NCBI RefSeq assembly: GCF_033115175.1
Contig: NC_084827.1
Span: 150,653,701 to 150,717,700, forward strand
Direction: 5' to 3'
DNA: 64,000 bases
Source: Lepus europaeus
Taxonomy: Eukaryota; Chordata; Mammalia; Lagomorpha; Leporidae
The position numbers and the translations under genes are program-made. The stretch's first letter is position 1, and each line of letters begins with the position of its first letter. A model generated the notes under the pieces. The model ran no database searches. It was not told the DNA's origin and saw only the letters and a list, made by a program, of their open reading frames with translations. Positions 22,451-34,480 of the stretch are shown here, piece after piece.

Positions 22451-23884
22451 GGTATTGGATTACAGAAAGCAATAAAGTCTCTTTGAATTGAGTTTTCTGT
22501 CCCAAACAGCAGAAATTTTGTAACTGGCACAAACCTTGAGGGAAAAACGGAAGATGGAAGAAGACGCAGAGATGAAGAATGAACTTTGATAAGAAGCTCA
22601 TCCCTCATTCTCTGAGAAAAGGAACAGAGGAATGGGTATGATAACAGTGAGAGGAAAACTTCATGTCTGAGGGTTTCTGGGTTTTTTTCTTCAAACTGGA
22701 CAAGTTCAACCACTTAGAGTTAGCAGGAGGTGGTGGGATAGAATACTGAAGGAATAGTAGTCATGGTGGGAAGACTAGTCATGGTAGGGAGTGGGAGAGG
22801 AAACTGAACACAAACTTTGCGAAGAGTTGCCAAGCAACGTTGCCTCTTCAATATTTCCTGTGATCACAAATTCCAATTAAATAGAATTTCAACTCATAAG
22901 GCTCCAAGGCAAAGCTTTTACATACAAACAAGCTCTGGGACTCATATTTATTATACTAAAGGGAAGAAGTCTTGAGGAAAATAAAACTACTTTCAAGATG
23001 AATATCGGCTGATTAGCATAAACTGTAGGCAGTCTCTGGGGATGTTTCTCCACTCTTTGTTAAGAAGAACTCAAGCAACAGATTATCAAGGGACTGTTCA
23101 GTCATTTCACTGATTTAAAACTTATGTGACAGGATCATTTATGATGACACTAATTTTTTATTGTCCTTGCAGCAATAGGAGAATTTCAAGAATAAAAAGA
23201 CATTGTTTCCATGTCCATACCTCTGTGTGCTACAAGATCTAAGCTCTTTTTCACACTCTGAGTAGATTTAACAGCTTGTTTGTATTTAAGGGATCATTTT
23301 TGAAGTCAAAGTAGGAAGACAGATGGCTCATCAAAGAATTAATCTGTAGTTTTCCTGGATGGGGAAAGAGGCTAATGCTTGGACAGAAAGTTGAGATTGG
23401 GAGCATAGGGAATGTTTCCATAGACGCTATTACTATCAGCTCCTTGGGCAGAAGGAATAGCTGTGTGGCCAGACTAGGGAGACCAAGTGTAGAATGGATT
23501 TCTGTGCCCAGTCTTGATGCAGACTCCCAGGTCCTCAAATATACACCAAAGCCAAAGGCAATGATCATAGCAAGTTGCAGTCAAAATGGAACCTTGGATC
23601 AGGACCTTCGACAGACATTCAGGACAAAACTCTTAGAAGTTTCTGTCTCCACGAAAGGCTCTTTTCCAGACTGAGTCAAACTTTCATACTGGAGTAGAAT
23701 GACTTGATTTTAGCATGAAAAAAGTGTTTTTTTTTTTGGCCATTGAATATTGTAAAGTCCCGGTAATTATACAAGTGGCTATTGAATACCAGGTACTGTG
23801 TCAAGCTCCTAAGGTGCTTATGGCATGGAACCAGGCCAGATCTGTCTTTGAGGAATGAGAGAATATCACATACATGTTCCAGAA
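22451..23884. other. DYTN intron 1, no recognised feature
   Basis: Holds a plus-strand 99-codon ORF (23375-23674) with an overlapping minus-strand 105-codon ORF (23251-23568). Neither resembles a known family and both look like chance. Confidence 0.4.
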
Positions 23885-23885
23885 C

Positions 23886-24232
23886 ATACAGTCAGTCCTC
23901 TATAGCCACAGGGTCTATATCCATGAATTCAACCAACCACAGGTGAAACACTTGTACTGGATAGGTATAGAAGTTTTTCCTGTCATTATTTCCTAAACAA
24001 TATTCTACACAACTCTCTCTATAGAGAGCATTAACATTTTAAATGTTATATAATCTAGCAATAATTATTAATTTTAATTATTAAAGTCATAAGTAATCTA
24101 AAGGTGATTTTAAAGTAGACAGGGGATTGTGTAGGTTACATGCAGATACTGCATCCTTTTGTATAAGAGGCATCTATGAACTTTTTTATTTGCAGGCAGT
24201 CCCAGAACTGCAGATACAAGGGAACTGGATAA
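23886..24232 (+). mobile_element. Tigger-like (pogo/Tc1-mariner class) DNA transposon
   Basis: CAGTCAGTCCTCTATAGCCA, ATGAATTCAACCAACCACAG, GTCATTATTTCCTAAACAAT and the distal AGTAATCTAAAGGTGATTTT pattern are those of an old non-autonomous Tigger-type element. Confidence 0.6.
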
Positions 24233-24309
24233 TAAATCAATGATCAATATACAATCATAAGTAGAAGACACCTACTGCAGATGAATGTAGGCTGTGCTTA
24301 AAACTGTCA

Positions 24310-25795
24310 CCCATGGAGACCAATGGAACAGAATAGAAACTCCAGAAATCCCAAAACTCCAGAAATCAACCCAAACATCTACAACCAATTAGTCCTTGAC
24401 AAAGGAGCTAAAATCAATCCCTGGAGAAATGACAGTTTCTTCAACAGTGGGGCTGGGAAAACTGGATCTTCATATGTGGAAGTAGGATGCAAGACACCTA
24501 CCTTACACCTTACACAAAAACCCACTCAAAATGGATCAAAGACTTAAATCTGTGACATGATACAATCAAATTAATTGAGAACATTAGGAAACTCTGCAAG
24601 ACATTGGCATGGGCAAAGACTTCTTGGAAAGACCCCAGAAGTACAGGCAACCAAAGCAAAAATTAACAAATGGGATTACATCAAGCTGTGAGACCTCTGC
24701 ACTGCACAGGAAATACTCAACAAAGTGAAGAGGTAATCAACAGAATGGGAGAAATTATTTGCAAATTATGCAACTGATAAAGGTTTAATATCCAGAATCT
24801 ATAAAGAGCTCAAGAAATTCAACAACAACAAAACAAACACTCAGGTTAAGAAGTGGGCAAAAGACTTGAGCAGGCATTTTTCAAGAGAGGAAATTCAACT
24901 GGCCAACAGACACTTGAAAAATGCTCAGGATCACTAGCCAAAAGGAAAAGCAGATCAAAACCACAATGAGGTTTTACTTTACCCCAATTAGAATGATTTT
25001 CATACAGAAATCAACAAACAACAAACGCTGACGAGGTTGTGGGGGAAAAGGTACCCCAATTCACTGTTGGTGGCAATGTAAACTGGTGCAGCCACTGTGA
25101 AAGACAGTATGGAGATACCTCAAAAATCTGAATATAGACCTGCCATATGATCTAGCCATCTCACTCTTGGGAATTTACCCAAACCAAAAGAAATCAGTAT
25201 ATGAAAGGATTGTCTGTACCCCCATGTTTATTGCAGCTCATTCACAATAGCTAAAGTTTGGAATCAACCCAATGTCCATCAACTAATGACTGAATAAAAG
25301 AAATGGCATATATACATGCTATGGAATACTACTCAGCTATAAAAAAGGAAAATAAAATCCTATCTTTTGCAACAAAATGGATGCAACTGGAAACCATTAT
25401 TCTTAGTGAAAATAAACCAGTCCCCAAAAGACAGATATCATGTTTTCCTTGATCTGAGGCAACTGAGTACCTAAAATATATTGTATAGGAGTGAAACAGA
25501 CATTTTGATATTCGATGATTATTTACAGCTCTTGTCTTTATTGTTGAAGAACAGTGTTTTTTTCTTCATACTATTTGTTGAACTCTTTACTTAGTATAGG
25601 GTTAACCTTATGAGTATTATGTATACTGAAAATAGGTCTTCATAAAAAGTAAGAGTGGGGATAGGAGAAGGAGGAGGAAGAGTGGTTGGAACATGGGTTG
25701 GAGGGAGGGTAGGGTGGGAAGTATCACTATCTTCCTAAATCTGTATATACAAAATACATTAACATTGTGTAACTTAATAAAATGTTAAAAAAATG
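24310..25795 (+). mobile_element. Old L1, ORF2 3' part and 3'UTR
   Basis: On the plus strand decayed ORF2 C-terminal blocks are visible (for example [20 protein letters not shown]), then a 3'UTR and an A-rich end near 25795. It is the same type as the old minus-strand L1 at 5375-10315 and has multiple stops. Confidence 0.85.
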
Positions 25796-25896
25796 CCATC
25801 AAGAGATCTTTTTCTAGAACCCTCCACATTTTCACCCTTCCTTTTCCAACAGGTGCAAATGTATCAAAATTCACCATACATATTTTGTTATTTACT

Positions 25897-26272
25897 CTTT
25901 TCTTCAGTTTTCTTTTTTTTTCTTTTTCTTTTTCTTTTTATTTTTTGACATGCAGAGTGGACAGTGAGAGAGAGACAGAGAGAAAGGTCTTCCTTTGCCG
26001 TTGGTTCACCCTCCAATGGCCGCTGCCGCCAGCGCACCACGCTGATCCAAAGCCAGGAGCCAGGTGCTTCTCCTGGTCTCCCATGCGGGTGCAGGGCCGA
26101 AGGACTTGGGCCATCCTCCACTGCACTCCCGGGCCACAGCAGAGAGCTGGCCTGGAAGAGGGGCAACCGGGACAGAATCTGGCACCCCAACCAGGACTGG
26201 TACCCGGTGTGCCGGCGCCACTAGCAGAGGATTAGCCTGTTGAGCCACAGCGCCGGCCTTTTCTTCAGTTTT
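25897..26272 (-). mobile_element. CSINE, young, with 15 bp target-site duplication
   Basis: CTTTTCTTCAGTTTT is exact at 25897-25911 and 26258-26272. The head (AGCCACAGCGCCGGCC read in reverse) is at the right and a T-rich tail at the left. Confidence 0.97.
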
Positions 26273-26985
26273 AAAAGTGCTTGGGTTTCAGATAACACAC
26301 AAATGTTACAGAATGGGAGGAGTCAGGAACACCTCTGCCCTATGTCTGGATGAAGAAGACAAATTGGAAATAGGCATAATAGTGTGAAAATAATGTGAAA
26401 GGTATGACTTCTGACATTCTTTCTTCCTCTGGAAACTGGCCAGGTTTTGTGCTCCAGGTCCTCTCAAGTGCACCAAACAGATCCATAGAGTAAGCAAACT
26501 TGGACCTCTGCAGGTTTTCAGATGCTGCTCTTGTGCAGGAATGACTCTGGTGGCTCTACCACCCAGCCCATCCAGCTCCTGTCAAATGATGCTTGTGGTA
26601 TCATCTGACTGAGCTATGCAGCATAACATGGCAAGCTGTGATGCAGTGCCATGTGCAAGTGAATGAGTATCCTGGGGGATCTGCCATCAGCCCAGCTTCT
26701 TCAATGCTCCATCCTAAAATTTTTCTGATGGCACAAGAAAACTCAAAAAAAGAATAAATTGCTGTATGTATCAGGTCCCAATAAGAAAAATAGTTTTTGA
26801 TGCTTAAAAGAATAATAATGCAAATAACACGTGTTCTTGTGCATGAAAGCAATTTCACTTGGATCCATTTACATTCAATTATTATGGTTTTGCTTAGCCA
26901 CATTATCATGTTCAATTTCCATAGATACTAAGATGAATGTAATAAAACCTCTTTTAGTTACCTACTGTCTAGTTTGAGGATTCAG
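26273..26985. other. DYTN intron 1, no recognised feature
   Basis: About 700 bp without a feature that I can name. Confidence 0.4.
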
Positions 26986-26989
26986 AAAT

Positions 26990-27190
26990 AGCTGCTTTAT
27001 GCCACAGGTCTTCGAGGCATGGTCCCAGGCAGCAGGATCGGCATCCCCAGGAACTTGTTAGATAGTCACATTCCCAGCCCCTGCCCCAGGCCTCCTACCT
27101 AAATTTTGCAGGTGGAGCTCAGTAATTTTACAAACCCTCCAGGTGATTCTAAATGCATACTAAATGTGAGCAACGCTCTTCTGGGGAGAG
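26990..27190 (+). mobile_element. MER5A-like hAT DNA transposon
   Basis: GGCATCCCCAGGAACTTGTT, CCCAGCCCCTGCCCCAGGCC and CTCCAGGTGATTCTAAATGC match MER5A blocks. Confidence 0.7.
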
Positions 27191-27755
27191 AAAATTGAGC
27201 TGTGAGTGGGTTGCCTGCTGCTTGGCATTAAGCTAATTGACATGAGGGCTCAAAGTTGGAAAAATATCAAAGACCATTTGAATTATTCATAATATTTTTG
27301 ATAAATGACTTCAGATAGTACAGACTTTTATACAAAACAAGTAACATTACTAATCTAGATTTTAGCTAGGGGAATAAAGCTGCAAATAGATCCAACAATA
27401 AAAATGTCGTAGACCAGTCCTGGGCATAATCTGGCCTTTGAAGTGTGAGGATGCACAAGAATTAGTTTCTCTATACTCACTTCTCAAATATCTATATGAT
27501 GATAGCTGTGGGATCTTGCTACCATCTTTGGGCCCACTTAGTACTGGGAACTTATCCTTGACATTAAAATATCTATAATGATGTCATCTTACTAGTAAAG
27601 CATGAAGACAAATAAAAATAAGACTTTTTGTGACTTTGAATAGCCATTTAAAACAACTGTATTGATATCAAATCTTTTGTTAAACTATTTCGCAGCTTTT
27701 CAGACAACAAAAAAAACACTCTTCAAGATATTATTTTTCTTTAAAAAAGAGAGAA
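27191..27755. other. DYTN intron 1, no recognised feature
   Basis: About 565 bp of AT-rich intronic sequence, ending at the CSINE that precedes exon 1. Confidence 0.4.
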
Positions 27756-28081
27756 AGAGAGGGGTAGGCATGTGCTGCAGTGGGTTAAGCCAATGCTTGG
27801 GATATCTGCATTCCATATTGGAGTGGTAACTGGAGTCCTGGCTGCTCCGCTCATGATGCAGCTACTTGCTAATGCTTCCTAGAAGACAGTAGATGATGGC
27901 TCAAGTTCTTGGGTCCTTGCCATCCATATGGGAGATGCAGATGGGATTTGGGATTCCTAGCATCAGCCTGGCCCAGTCTTGACTGTTGCTGGCATTTGGG
28001 GAGTAAACAAGTGGATAAAAGTGCTCTCGTTCTCTCTCTCTCTCCCTTCAAGTAGATGAAAAAAATAAACATTTTTTAAAA
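27756..28081 (+). mobile_element. CSINE, older copy close to DYTN exon 1
   Basis: GCAGTGGGTTAAGCCAATGC at the head and a CT tract plus AAAAATAAACATTTT at the tail. It ends about 150 bp inside the intron from the exon 1 donor. Confidence 0.85.
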
Positions 28082-28230
28082 TGAAAGAGAAAGTCATTTA
28101 CACACCTGAAAATTACTTTTTCAATCAGAAATTGGCCAAATATCTATTCTTTTGCAAGTCAGAGTTCTGAAAATATTCCTGTGTCTATTTTATTTTGTTT
28201 TGTTTTCAGAAACTTGACAATAATACCCAC

Positions 28231-28249
28231 CTTGTTTATCAGGGTCCAT
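28231..28249 (-). CDS. DYTN: DYTN coding exon 1 (start codon)
   Basis: On the minus strand the sequence reads ATGGACCCTGATAAACAAG, then the donor GTGGGT. This gives MDPDKQ plus one base of the next codon (phase 1), which joins exactly to exon 2. The start has G at -3 and G at +4, a strong Kozak context, and the frame has no ATG directly upstream. The 5'UTR continues to the right for an unknown length; I see no TATA box or CpG island. The coding part is only 19 nt, so ORF-based methods miss it. Confidence 0.9.
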
Positions 28250-28717
28250 TTCATGAAGTCCCTGGAATGACAGATAGCAAGTGGGTTCTTATTAAGAAAT
28301 GAACCAGTATTTTCAGCAGAAGGTTCTTCAGTGACAGTGGGAGTGGGGGAGAGACAGGCAACCATTTCACAGGTAGAACAATGCATACGAAATGTTCAGG
28401 GAGCCTGTGAAATCTCTTGGGAGGAGAAAAATGAAGAACATAAGGATTAAAACTCAGTATTATGGTCACACTTAGAAAACAGAAGAGATTCTGGAGCTGA
28501 TACTGTGCATGCTCAGAACTTTGAACCACATAATTTTGAGTGGACTGTAGTCTCAATGTAAGAAAATATGAATTCACTTGAATTTTAAGGACAAAATTTA
28601 AATTTTTCAATGCTTAACACTTTAATAACATTATGCTAAACAATTCTACATATTAAATTTCTGATGACTACAATCCATTAATCAGATATACGTATGCATA
28701 CATATATGTGTCTACAT
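28250..28717 (-). promoter_or_regulatory. Region directly upstream of the DYTN start codon
   Basis: This must hold the DYTN 5'UTR and probably its promoter, because the start codon is at 28249 and no upstream coding exon is needed. The sequence has ordinary composition, with no CpG island and no clear TATA box. A CSINE begins at 28734, so any core promoter lies in this roughly 480 bp or beyond that SINE. Confidence 0.35.
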
Positions 28718-29080
28718 AGAAATTAAATAGTCCAGGGCTGGCACTGTGGCGCAGCGGGTTAACACCCTGGCCTGAAGCGCCGGCATCCCATATGGGCACT
28801 GGTTCGAGACTCGGCGGCTCCACTTCCTATCCAGCTCTCTGCTATGGCCTGGGAAAGCAGTAGAAGATGGCCCAAGTCCTTGGGCCCCTGCACCCACATG
28901 GGAGACCCGTAAGAAGCTCCTGGATCCTGGCTTCAGATCGGCGCAGCTCCAGCCGTTGCAGCCGATTGGGGAATGAACCATCGGATGGAAGACCTCTTTC
29001 TCTCTGCTTCTCCTCTCTTTGTGTAACTCTGACTTTCAAATAAATAAATAAATCTTTAAACAAAAGAAATTAAATAGTCC
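28718..29080 (+). mobile_element. CSINE with 16 bp target-site duplication, upstream of DYTN
   Basis: AGAAATTAAATAGTCC is exact at 28718-28733 and 29065-29080. The element lies about 490 bp upstream of the DYTN start codon, so it may sit in or near the promoter region. Confidence 0.95.
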
Positions 29081-30096
29081 GATACATACTTTGTAAATTG
29101 TTTTACATTGCGTATATTATTCAAATTTTATACAAACATACACATACCCTTTCAACAAAAAGAAGGAGTTATGCTATGACAGCCTTATTCAGTTCTAAGC
29201 AAAAGCAGCATTATTTGTTCACATGGGCATTTGAAAAAGTTTTTAAAAGTTACATGATACTCAAATTTAATAATATTTTTCCCTCAAATGAACAAGTTAA
29301 AATATAAAATTTTATGGAGAGATAATTAACATTTTACCAAAATAGAAGAGCAAAGCTGATTATATTAGCTCTTCAAAAATATGATGGCAATAGTAGTAAT
29401 CCAAGACTTGTTAAAATGTGGGAATTTTCTGAATGTATTCAAGTATAATCTGTTTTGAAAAGTCATAGCAAGGGAAATCAGCTCCCCCAAGCTCTGCCTG
29501 AAGTTCCCAAGTGGGCATAGAAACGTCTGGCTTTCATCCAGTCAACAGTACAACTGAATACAATCTACATCCAGACCAGGTCCTTACCTTTCCTAGTTCC
29601 CCTGGAGAAGCACTTCAGTCAAGCATTCTGTATGACAGGAGAGGTAAAAAATGTGGAAATTACAGATTTCCAATGTGGCATTCCCAAGTAGAGTTGATTT
29701 CTTGTTCTGACTGCCCAGCAACTGCCTTCAAAACTGTAACATTTGAGCCTGCACCATTTTTAAGTGCTCACAGAAGTACATTCATTAGTAATAAAGATCA
29801 TGAATCATTTAAAGACATGCCAACATCTCTATTTCAAAGGGTTATTTTTGTATTAGTTTCAAGTGTAGAAGCAAGAGAAACATCTAGGTGCTATTGAGAG
29901 CAAGGGTTACCATGGAGCTTAGGAAATACTTAGAGGAACTCTATGTCCCAGGTAATGACTACTTTACAAACCTACCAAGGTAAGAGTGACCTAGGAAGGG
30001 AATCTAATTAATTTTATTTACTCTTTTTTATAGTTACAGAAGTATGGTATTTTCAAAAAGTGTTCAACATAATGCAAGTCTTCAGAAGGGTCCTAA
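29081..30096. other. Intergenic sequence upstream of DYTN, with an unexplained 128-codon ORF
   Basis: 29511-29897 on the plus strand is open for 128 codons (starts MGIETSGFHPVNSTTEYNLH). I recognise no family, signal peptide or domain, and there is no repeat match that I can name. Confidence 0.3.
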
Positions 30097-30097
30097 T

Positions 30098-30475
30098 ACA
30101 GGCATGCATCACTTAACAATGGGGATACATCCTGAGAGTCACTGTTAGGAACTTCTTCATTGTGTAAACCTCAGTGTGCTCTTACACAAACCTAGATGGT
30201 GTAACTTACTACATACCTAGGCTAGATGGTGTAGCTTATTTCTCCTAGGATACAAATATATACATCATGCTATTCCATTGAACAGTGTAGGCAACTGTAA
30301 TATAATTATTAGAATTTGTATATCAAAACATTCAAAACATAGAGATAGTACAGTAAGATATAGGTAGTATGGCTTTTTCAGCTGCGTTATGATCTTATGG
30401 TATCACTGTTTATGCCATTCATCATCGACTGAGATGTCATTGTGCAAGGCATGTCTGTAGTTAGCTGTGGGTGTA
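30098..30475 (+). mobile_element. Tigger/MER8-like DNA transposon
   Basis: CATGCATCACTTAACAATGG at the left, repeated ACCTAGATGGTGTAACTTAC and CCTAGGCTAGATGGTGTAGC, and GTCATTGTGCAAGGCATGTC at the right fit this old non-autonomous family. Confidence 0.65.
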
Positions 30476-32005
30476 CATTTCTTCTTACATTTTAACTGTA
30501 TTCTGAAAATACCTTATTTCTAAAGGTGTTTAGGTTAAAAATAAATCTGTTATAATCTTAGTAGAGTTTTAAAAGAGCTGTCATATGAACCATCTTTTTA
30601 GAATGTGGCCATTCACGTCCTCAGTCTGATTAGAAGGGAATAGTCGGTTTTAACAAAAATCCAAACTGTTAAAACCCAAAGCCAGGGTGTTAGTCTCAGC
30701 AATACCTGGAGAACCCAAATGTCCAGGAATCCATAGTCCCAATTGATACACTTAAAATAACTGTGATAAGTAGCCACAAATCTTCTCTAGAATATTCCAT
30801 CACAAAAGCCAATTTTGAAAAGGGAGTATGGCGTTCAAGAATAATCAATTTACTCTTTTCTTTTCGAAAAGTATTAATATCACAGTACTGGTTTCTTACA
30901 AACTGAAACCTTGGAATTTTTTTTTTACCTTGGAAATTTAATATGAAAATTACTTAGTAATGGGCAAGACTGGGGGCAAGCAATCTACCACTTGTCTTTG
31001 TCTATATAAACAGTATTGGTTTTCTGGGAACAGATAAGACAAATCTAAAAAGAGAACAAGTCTATCTCACACAAAAATCCACGTTTATTTGGACTGCAGA
31101 CTCAAAGTTGAAATGATGTTCAGAAGTTTTATATTACATTTTATCTACATCTACACCTATCATAGCACCTGAGATATTGACAATGAAGTGAAGTTTGAAT
31201 GTTTTTCTGAATGCTACCCATGTTCAGATTTAATCAGATTTCTGGCACTGAGTAATTTTGTGAAATTAAGAATCTTGGTAGCAACAACAACAACAACAAA
31301 AATCTTGAAATTTCAGTAAATAACATGCTTAACTCATCAAATGTTTAAGCATGTAAGAATAAACTAGACTATGTTGGAAACTAATTTAAGCAAATGAGTA
31401 ATTGATAGTCTTAAATTCTTAGCCTGGCTTACAGAAAAGATCCAAGAACTCTTTTGGTTTCACTTACTTATGTTAACTGAAGCTTTTTAGGTCCTCTTGT
31501 ACCCACTCATTAAAGCTCAGGCAGACCTAGTCACTCTAAGACCGTTTCACTTTTTATTTTCTTTTCATAAGATGCTTTGAGTTGTAGATCTAATCTAGTT
31601 ATTGCGATTTTATAACATCATAAATGATGAAGGAGAGTTTTCTTTTTGTTTTTCTTTTTCTGGCTAGCGTGGTGGTAGTCTCTGTAAATCCTCAATGGTA
31701 ATTGAGGCCTACCTTACCTTCTGAAACAGCTCCATCTTGAGGAAGGAGGTAGGAAGAGAGTTTGCTATTCCGACACAATCACAGGTTCCATACCAGCCAG
31801 AAACTGGGCAGTGGCTCCTTACTGAGAGTCAGTGATGGTGTTGTTTTCTGCAGTCAATGTGTTGTTCACTCTCTATACAAACATTTGAAGACTGTAACTC
31901 CCAGCAGAGAAAGAGGAGGCTGGATACATTAATACTCCAAAATGTGTAAATAATCCCTTATGAAAATTACAAGACAATTTAATGTCTTTATTTACTTGAT
32001 GAACA
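30476..32005. other. Intergenic, no recognised feature
   Basis: About 1.5 kb, AT-rich, with a short (CAA)n run near 31283. No gene or repeat that I can name. Confidence 0.4.
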
Positions 32006-32007
32006 AT

Positions 32008-32356
32008 TTTTTACTTATTTTTTATTTTTATTTTTTATTTGACAGGTAGAGTTATAGACAGTGAGAGAGAGACAGAGAGAAAGGTCTTCCTTCTGTTGGT
32101 TCACTCCACTAATGGCCGCTACGGCTGGTGCTGCACCAATCCAAAGCCAAGAGCCGGGTGCTTCCTCCTGGTCTCCCATGCGGGTGCAGGGACCCAAGCA
32201 CCTGGGCCATCCTCTTCTGTCCTCCTGGGCCACAGCAGAGAGCTGGACTGGAAGAGGAGCAACTGGGACTAGTACCTGGCACCCCAACCAGGACTAGAAC
32301 CCGGGGTGCCGGCGCCGCAGGCAGAAGATTAGCCAAGTGAGCCACAGTGCCGGCCC
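32008..32356 (-). mobile_element. CSINE, full length
   Basis: A T-rich tail at the left, TTTGACAGGTAGAGTTATAG, and a head at the right reading GAGCCACAGTGCCGGCC in reverse. Confidence 0.93.
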
Positions 32357-32459
32357 AATTAACTATTTTTTAGGAAGAAAAATTAGTTGTTAAAATTTAC
32401 TTAATAGCAAATAGAAAATCCATATCAAGGAAGATAAAGCCAATCATTATTTTTACATA

Positions 32460-32766
32460 TTTATTTACTTATTTATTCACATTTCGTTTGAATGCAGGAA
32501 GACAAGAGAGACAGCCAGAACTCCCATTAACTGGTTCCTTCCTAAAATACCTACACATCCATAGCTGAGGCCAGAAACCTGGAACTACATCTAGGTTTCC
32601 CATGTTGATGGAAGTGTCCCAGGTACTTGAGCCGTTACCTGCTGCCTCCAAAGTGCATTTAGCAGAAACCACGAATTGGAAATGGAGCTGAGACTCAACC
32701 CAGGCACTCTGATATGGGTGCTGGTGTCCAAGCTGTGTCTTAACCACTGCACCAAATGCCTGCCAC
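32460..32766 (-). mobile_element. CSINE, old copy
   Basis: GCCAGAAACCTGGAACTACA, TACTTGAGCCGTTACCTGCT and the right end CCACTGCACCAAATGCCTG mark a diverged C-repeat next to the previous one. Confidence 0.75.
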
Positions 32767-33560
32767 AACAGCTAATGTTATTTATTCTAAATATAAATTC
32801 ATTTTTCTAAATATATCAGTATAACTTTGTTGACTTTCTAGGTGAACATGTATCTTTTTCCAGTTGTTTTACATATTCTGCTTCTTGTTTCATACTTTGG
32901 TTATAGCCTGCAGAACAAGTTACACATACAAAAATATTCCAAAAATCCAGCCAGAAAATGCAAAAGAAAGATTTAATTCTCAATTGGACAAATATTGTAA
33001 AATATTTTTGTTAAAATATGGCAGATGCTTTATCCTTCTCAGTGCATTAATTTAGTGGGCACATGATGTCAGTTTATCTAATTACTGAGTGATACTACCT
33101 TTATGCTCTTGGTGAGGGTGTTATCTCTAGAGGGTAGAGTCTGTAACCTTTGTACACATCTTATCCTATCATCTTTTGGGAGGGGAAATATTTTCCCATA
33201 TTCTAGTTCAATGGGATGTTAGAGATTTATCATATACTTTGTCTCTCCTAGTCCTAGAATCAATGATTTCTTTAAAAACCTTGTTTTTTAAGAGGAGAAT
33301 GGTTTAGAACCCAAAATCTGGGTGTAAAGGGTGTTTACTGCTATGGGGATGCAACTGTTGTCATGGTCTTTTTTAAAGTTCAATATTTATACCTTTAAAT
33401 TCAATCCAACAATCCAAAGCCACAGGGTTCCTCCTTTCCTTCCCCCATTCCATATTTGTTTTGTTCTCCAATATGGATGACCATGGCTTCCAAAAGTATT
33501 GATATATTTATTTATTTGTTCATGCTTTACCATATCTTTTGAAACCTATACATTAAAAGT
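32767..33560. other. Intergenic, no recognised feature
   Basis: About 800 bp of AT-rich sequence without an identifiable element. Confidence 0.4.
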
Positions 33561-34480
33561 CTCTTTTGGTCTTTACAGGTTCTCCTCCAACCTGAAGTCT
33601 ATTTCTTCTGTGTCTCCTTTGTTGGCTCCTCTTTATAGATCTGACCTTTAAATATTGGGGTGCATGCCTTCCAGAAAAGTCTTTGGCTGCCTTACCTCCC
33701 CTGCTCTTCCTTCACATAATATATAAGTCTATTAACACCTTTAAGCAAGCAATCCATGAATTGACTAACCTGAGCCCTAATCTCTCCTCTGAACCATACA
33801 TTCATTGATATCTTGATAATGCCATTTGTTTTTTTTTTTTTTAAGATTTATTTATTTATTTGAAAGTCAGAGTTACACAAAGAGAGGAGAGGCAAAGAGA
33901 AAGAGGTCTTCCATCCTATGGTTCACTCCTCAATTGGCCGCAACGGCTGGAGCTGTGCCGATCTGAAGCCAGGAGCCAGGAGCCTCTTCCAGGTCTCCCA
34001 CATGGGTGAAGGGGCCCAAGGACATGGGCCATCTTCCACTGCTTCCCCAGGCCATAGCAGAGAGCTGGATCGGAAGAGGAGCAGCCGGGACTACAACTGG
34101 CACCCATATGGGATGCCGGTGCTTCAGGACAGGGCGTTAACCCACTGCACATCACAGCGCTGGCCCTGCTATTTGTAAAATTGACACACTCTTGATTTTT
34201 CTATTCTGTCCACAAATCTGTTCCCTTCTCCTTTTACATCTCAAGAAATGGCATGGCCACTCACCTGATTGTTCAAATAAAAACCAAGTAATCTTTGATT
34301 TCTCCTTTCTATTTATTCGCCTTGCTATATTTATTCCTCTGTCAAATCCCCTGAGCATTACCTTCAGAATGTATTTCAAATTTTCACTTCTTCCTGTAAT
34401 TCAGAAGCTTGGCTTTAAGAAGATTAAGTCTGGATTGAGACAGGCCAAAGAAAAACGTCAGCGCCTTCTGTAGATTCCTT
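33561..34480 (+). mobile_element. L2 LINE fragment, interrupted by a CSINE
   Basis: CTCCTCCAACCTGAAGTC upstream and TTTCTCCTTTCTATTTATTC with CTTCAGAATGTATTTCAAAT downstream follow the L2 ORF2 consensus on both sides of the SINE at 33829-34166. Confidence 0.5.
33829..34166 (-). mobile_element. CSINE
   Basis: TTTAAGATTTATTTATTTAT tail at the left and the reversed head ACATCACAGCGCTGGCCC at the right. TGCCATTTGT and TGCTATTTGT flank it as an imperfect target-site duplication. Confidence 0.92.

Larger units (their letters stand above)
1178..28249 (-). other. DYTN: DYTN (dystrotelin) gene, 5' part: start codon and first five coding exons
   Basis: Five minus-strand segments with canonical AG/GT borders join into one reading frame of 483 nt (161 codons) without a stop. 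The exons are 19, 75, 202, 86 and 101 nt, and the junction phases 1, 1, 2, 1 and 0 fit each time. The protein starts MDPDKQ, continues with ENSIYRTAFKLRSVQTLCQ and reaches a segment ending NLLTDLQQ, which I recognise as dystrotelin, a small dystrophin-family relative. In dystrophin and dystrobrevin this region is the EF-hand-like domain next to the ZZ zinc finger; the ZZ and coiled-coil exons would lie left of position 1. Known family members form membrane-associated complexes with syntrophins and dystroglycan; the role of dystrotelin itself is poorly known. Introns are about 15.1, 7.9, 3.1 and 0.55 kb. The frame is intact, so there is no sign of pseudogenization here. Confidence 0.93.

Noticed and set aside
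23251-23674. Overlapping ORFs of 99 and 105 codons on opposite strands
   Set aside because: No family resemblance or splice signals; mutual antisense overlap is typical of chance.
26840-26870. Minus-strand ATGGATCCAAGTG as an alternative DYTN start exon
   Set aside because: No phase-1 donor follows and the peptide does not fit; the exon at 28231-28249 fits exactly.
32015-32345. Several 70-90 codon ORFs
   Set aside because: Explained by the CSINE at 32008-32356.
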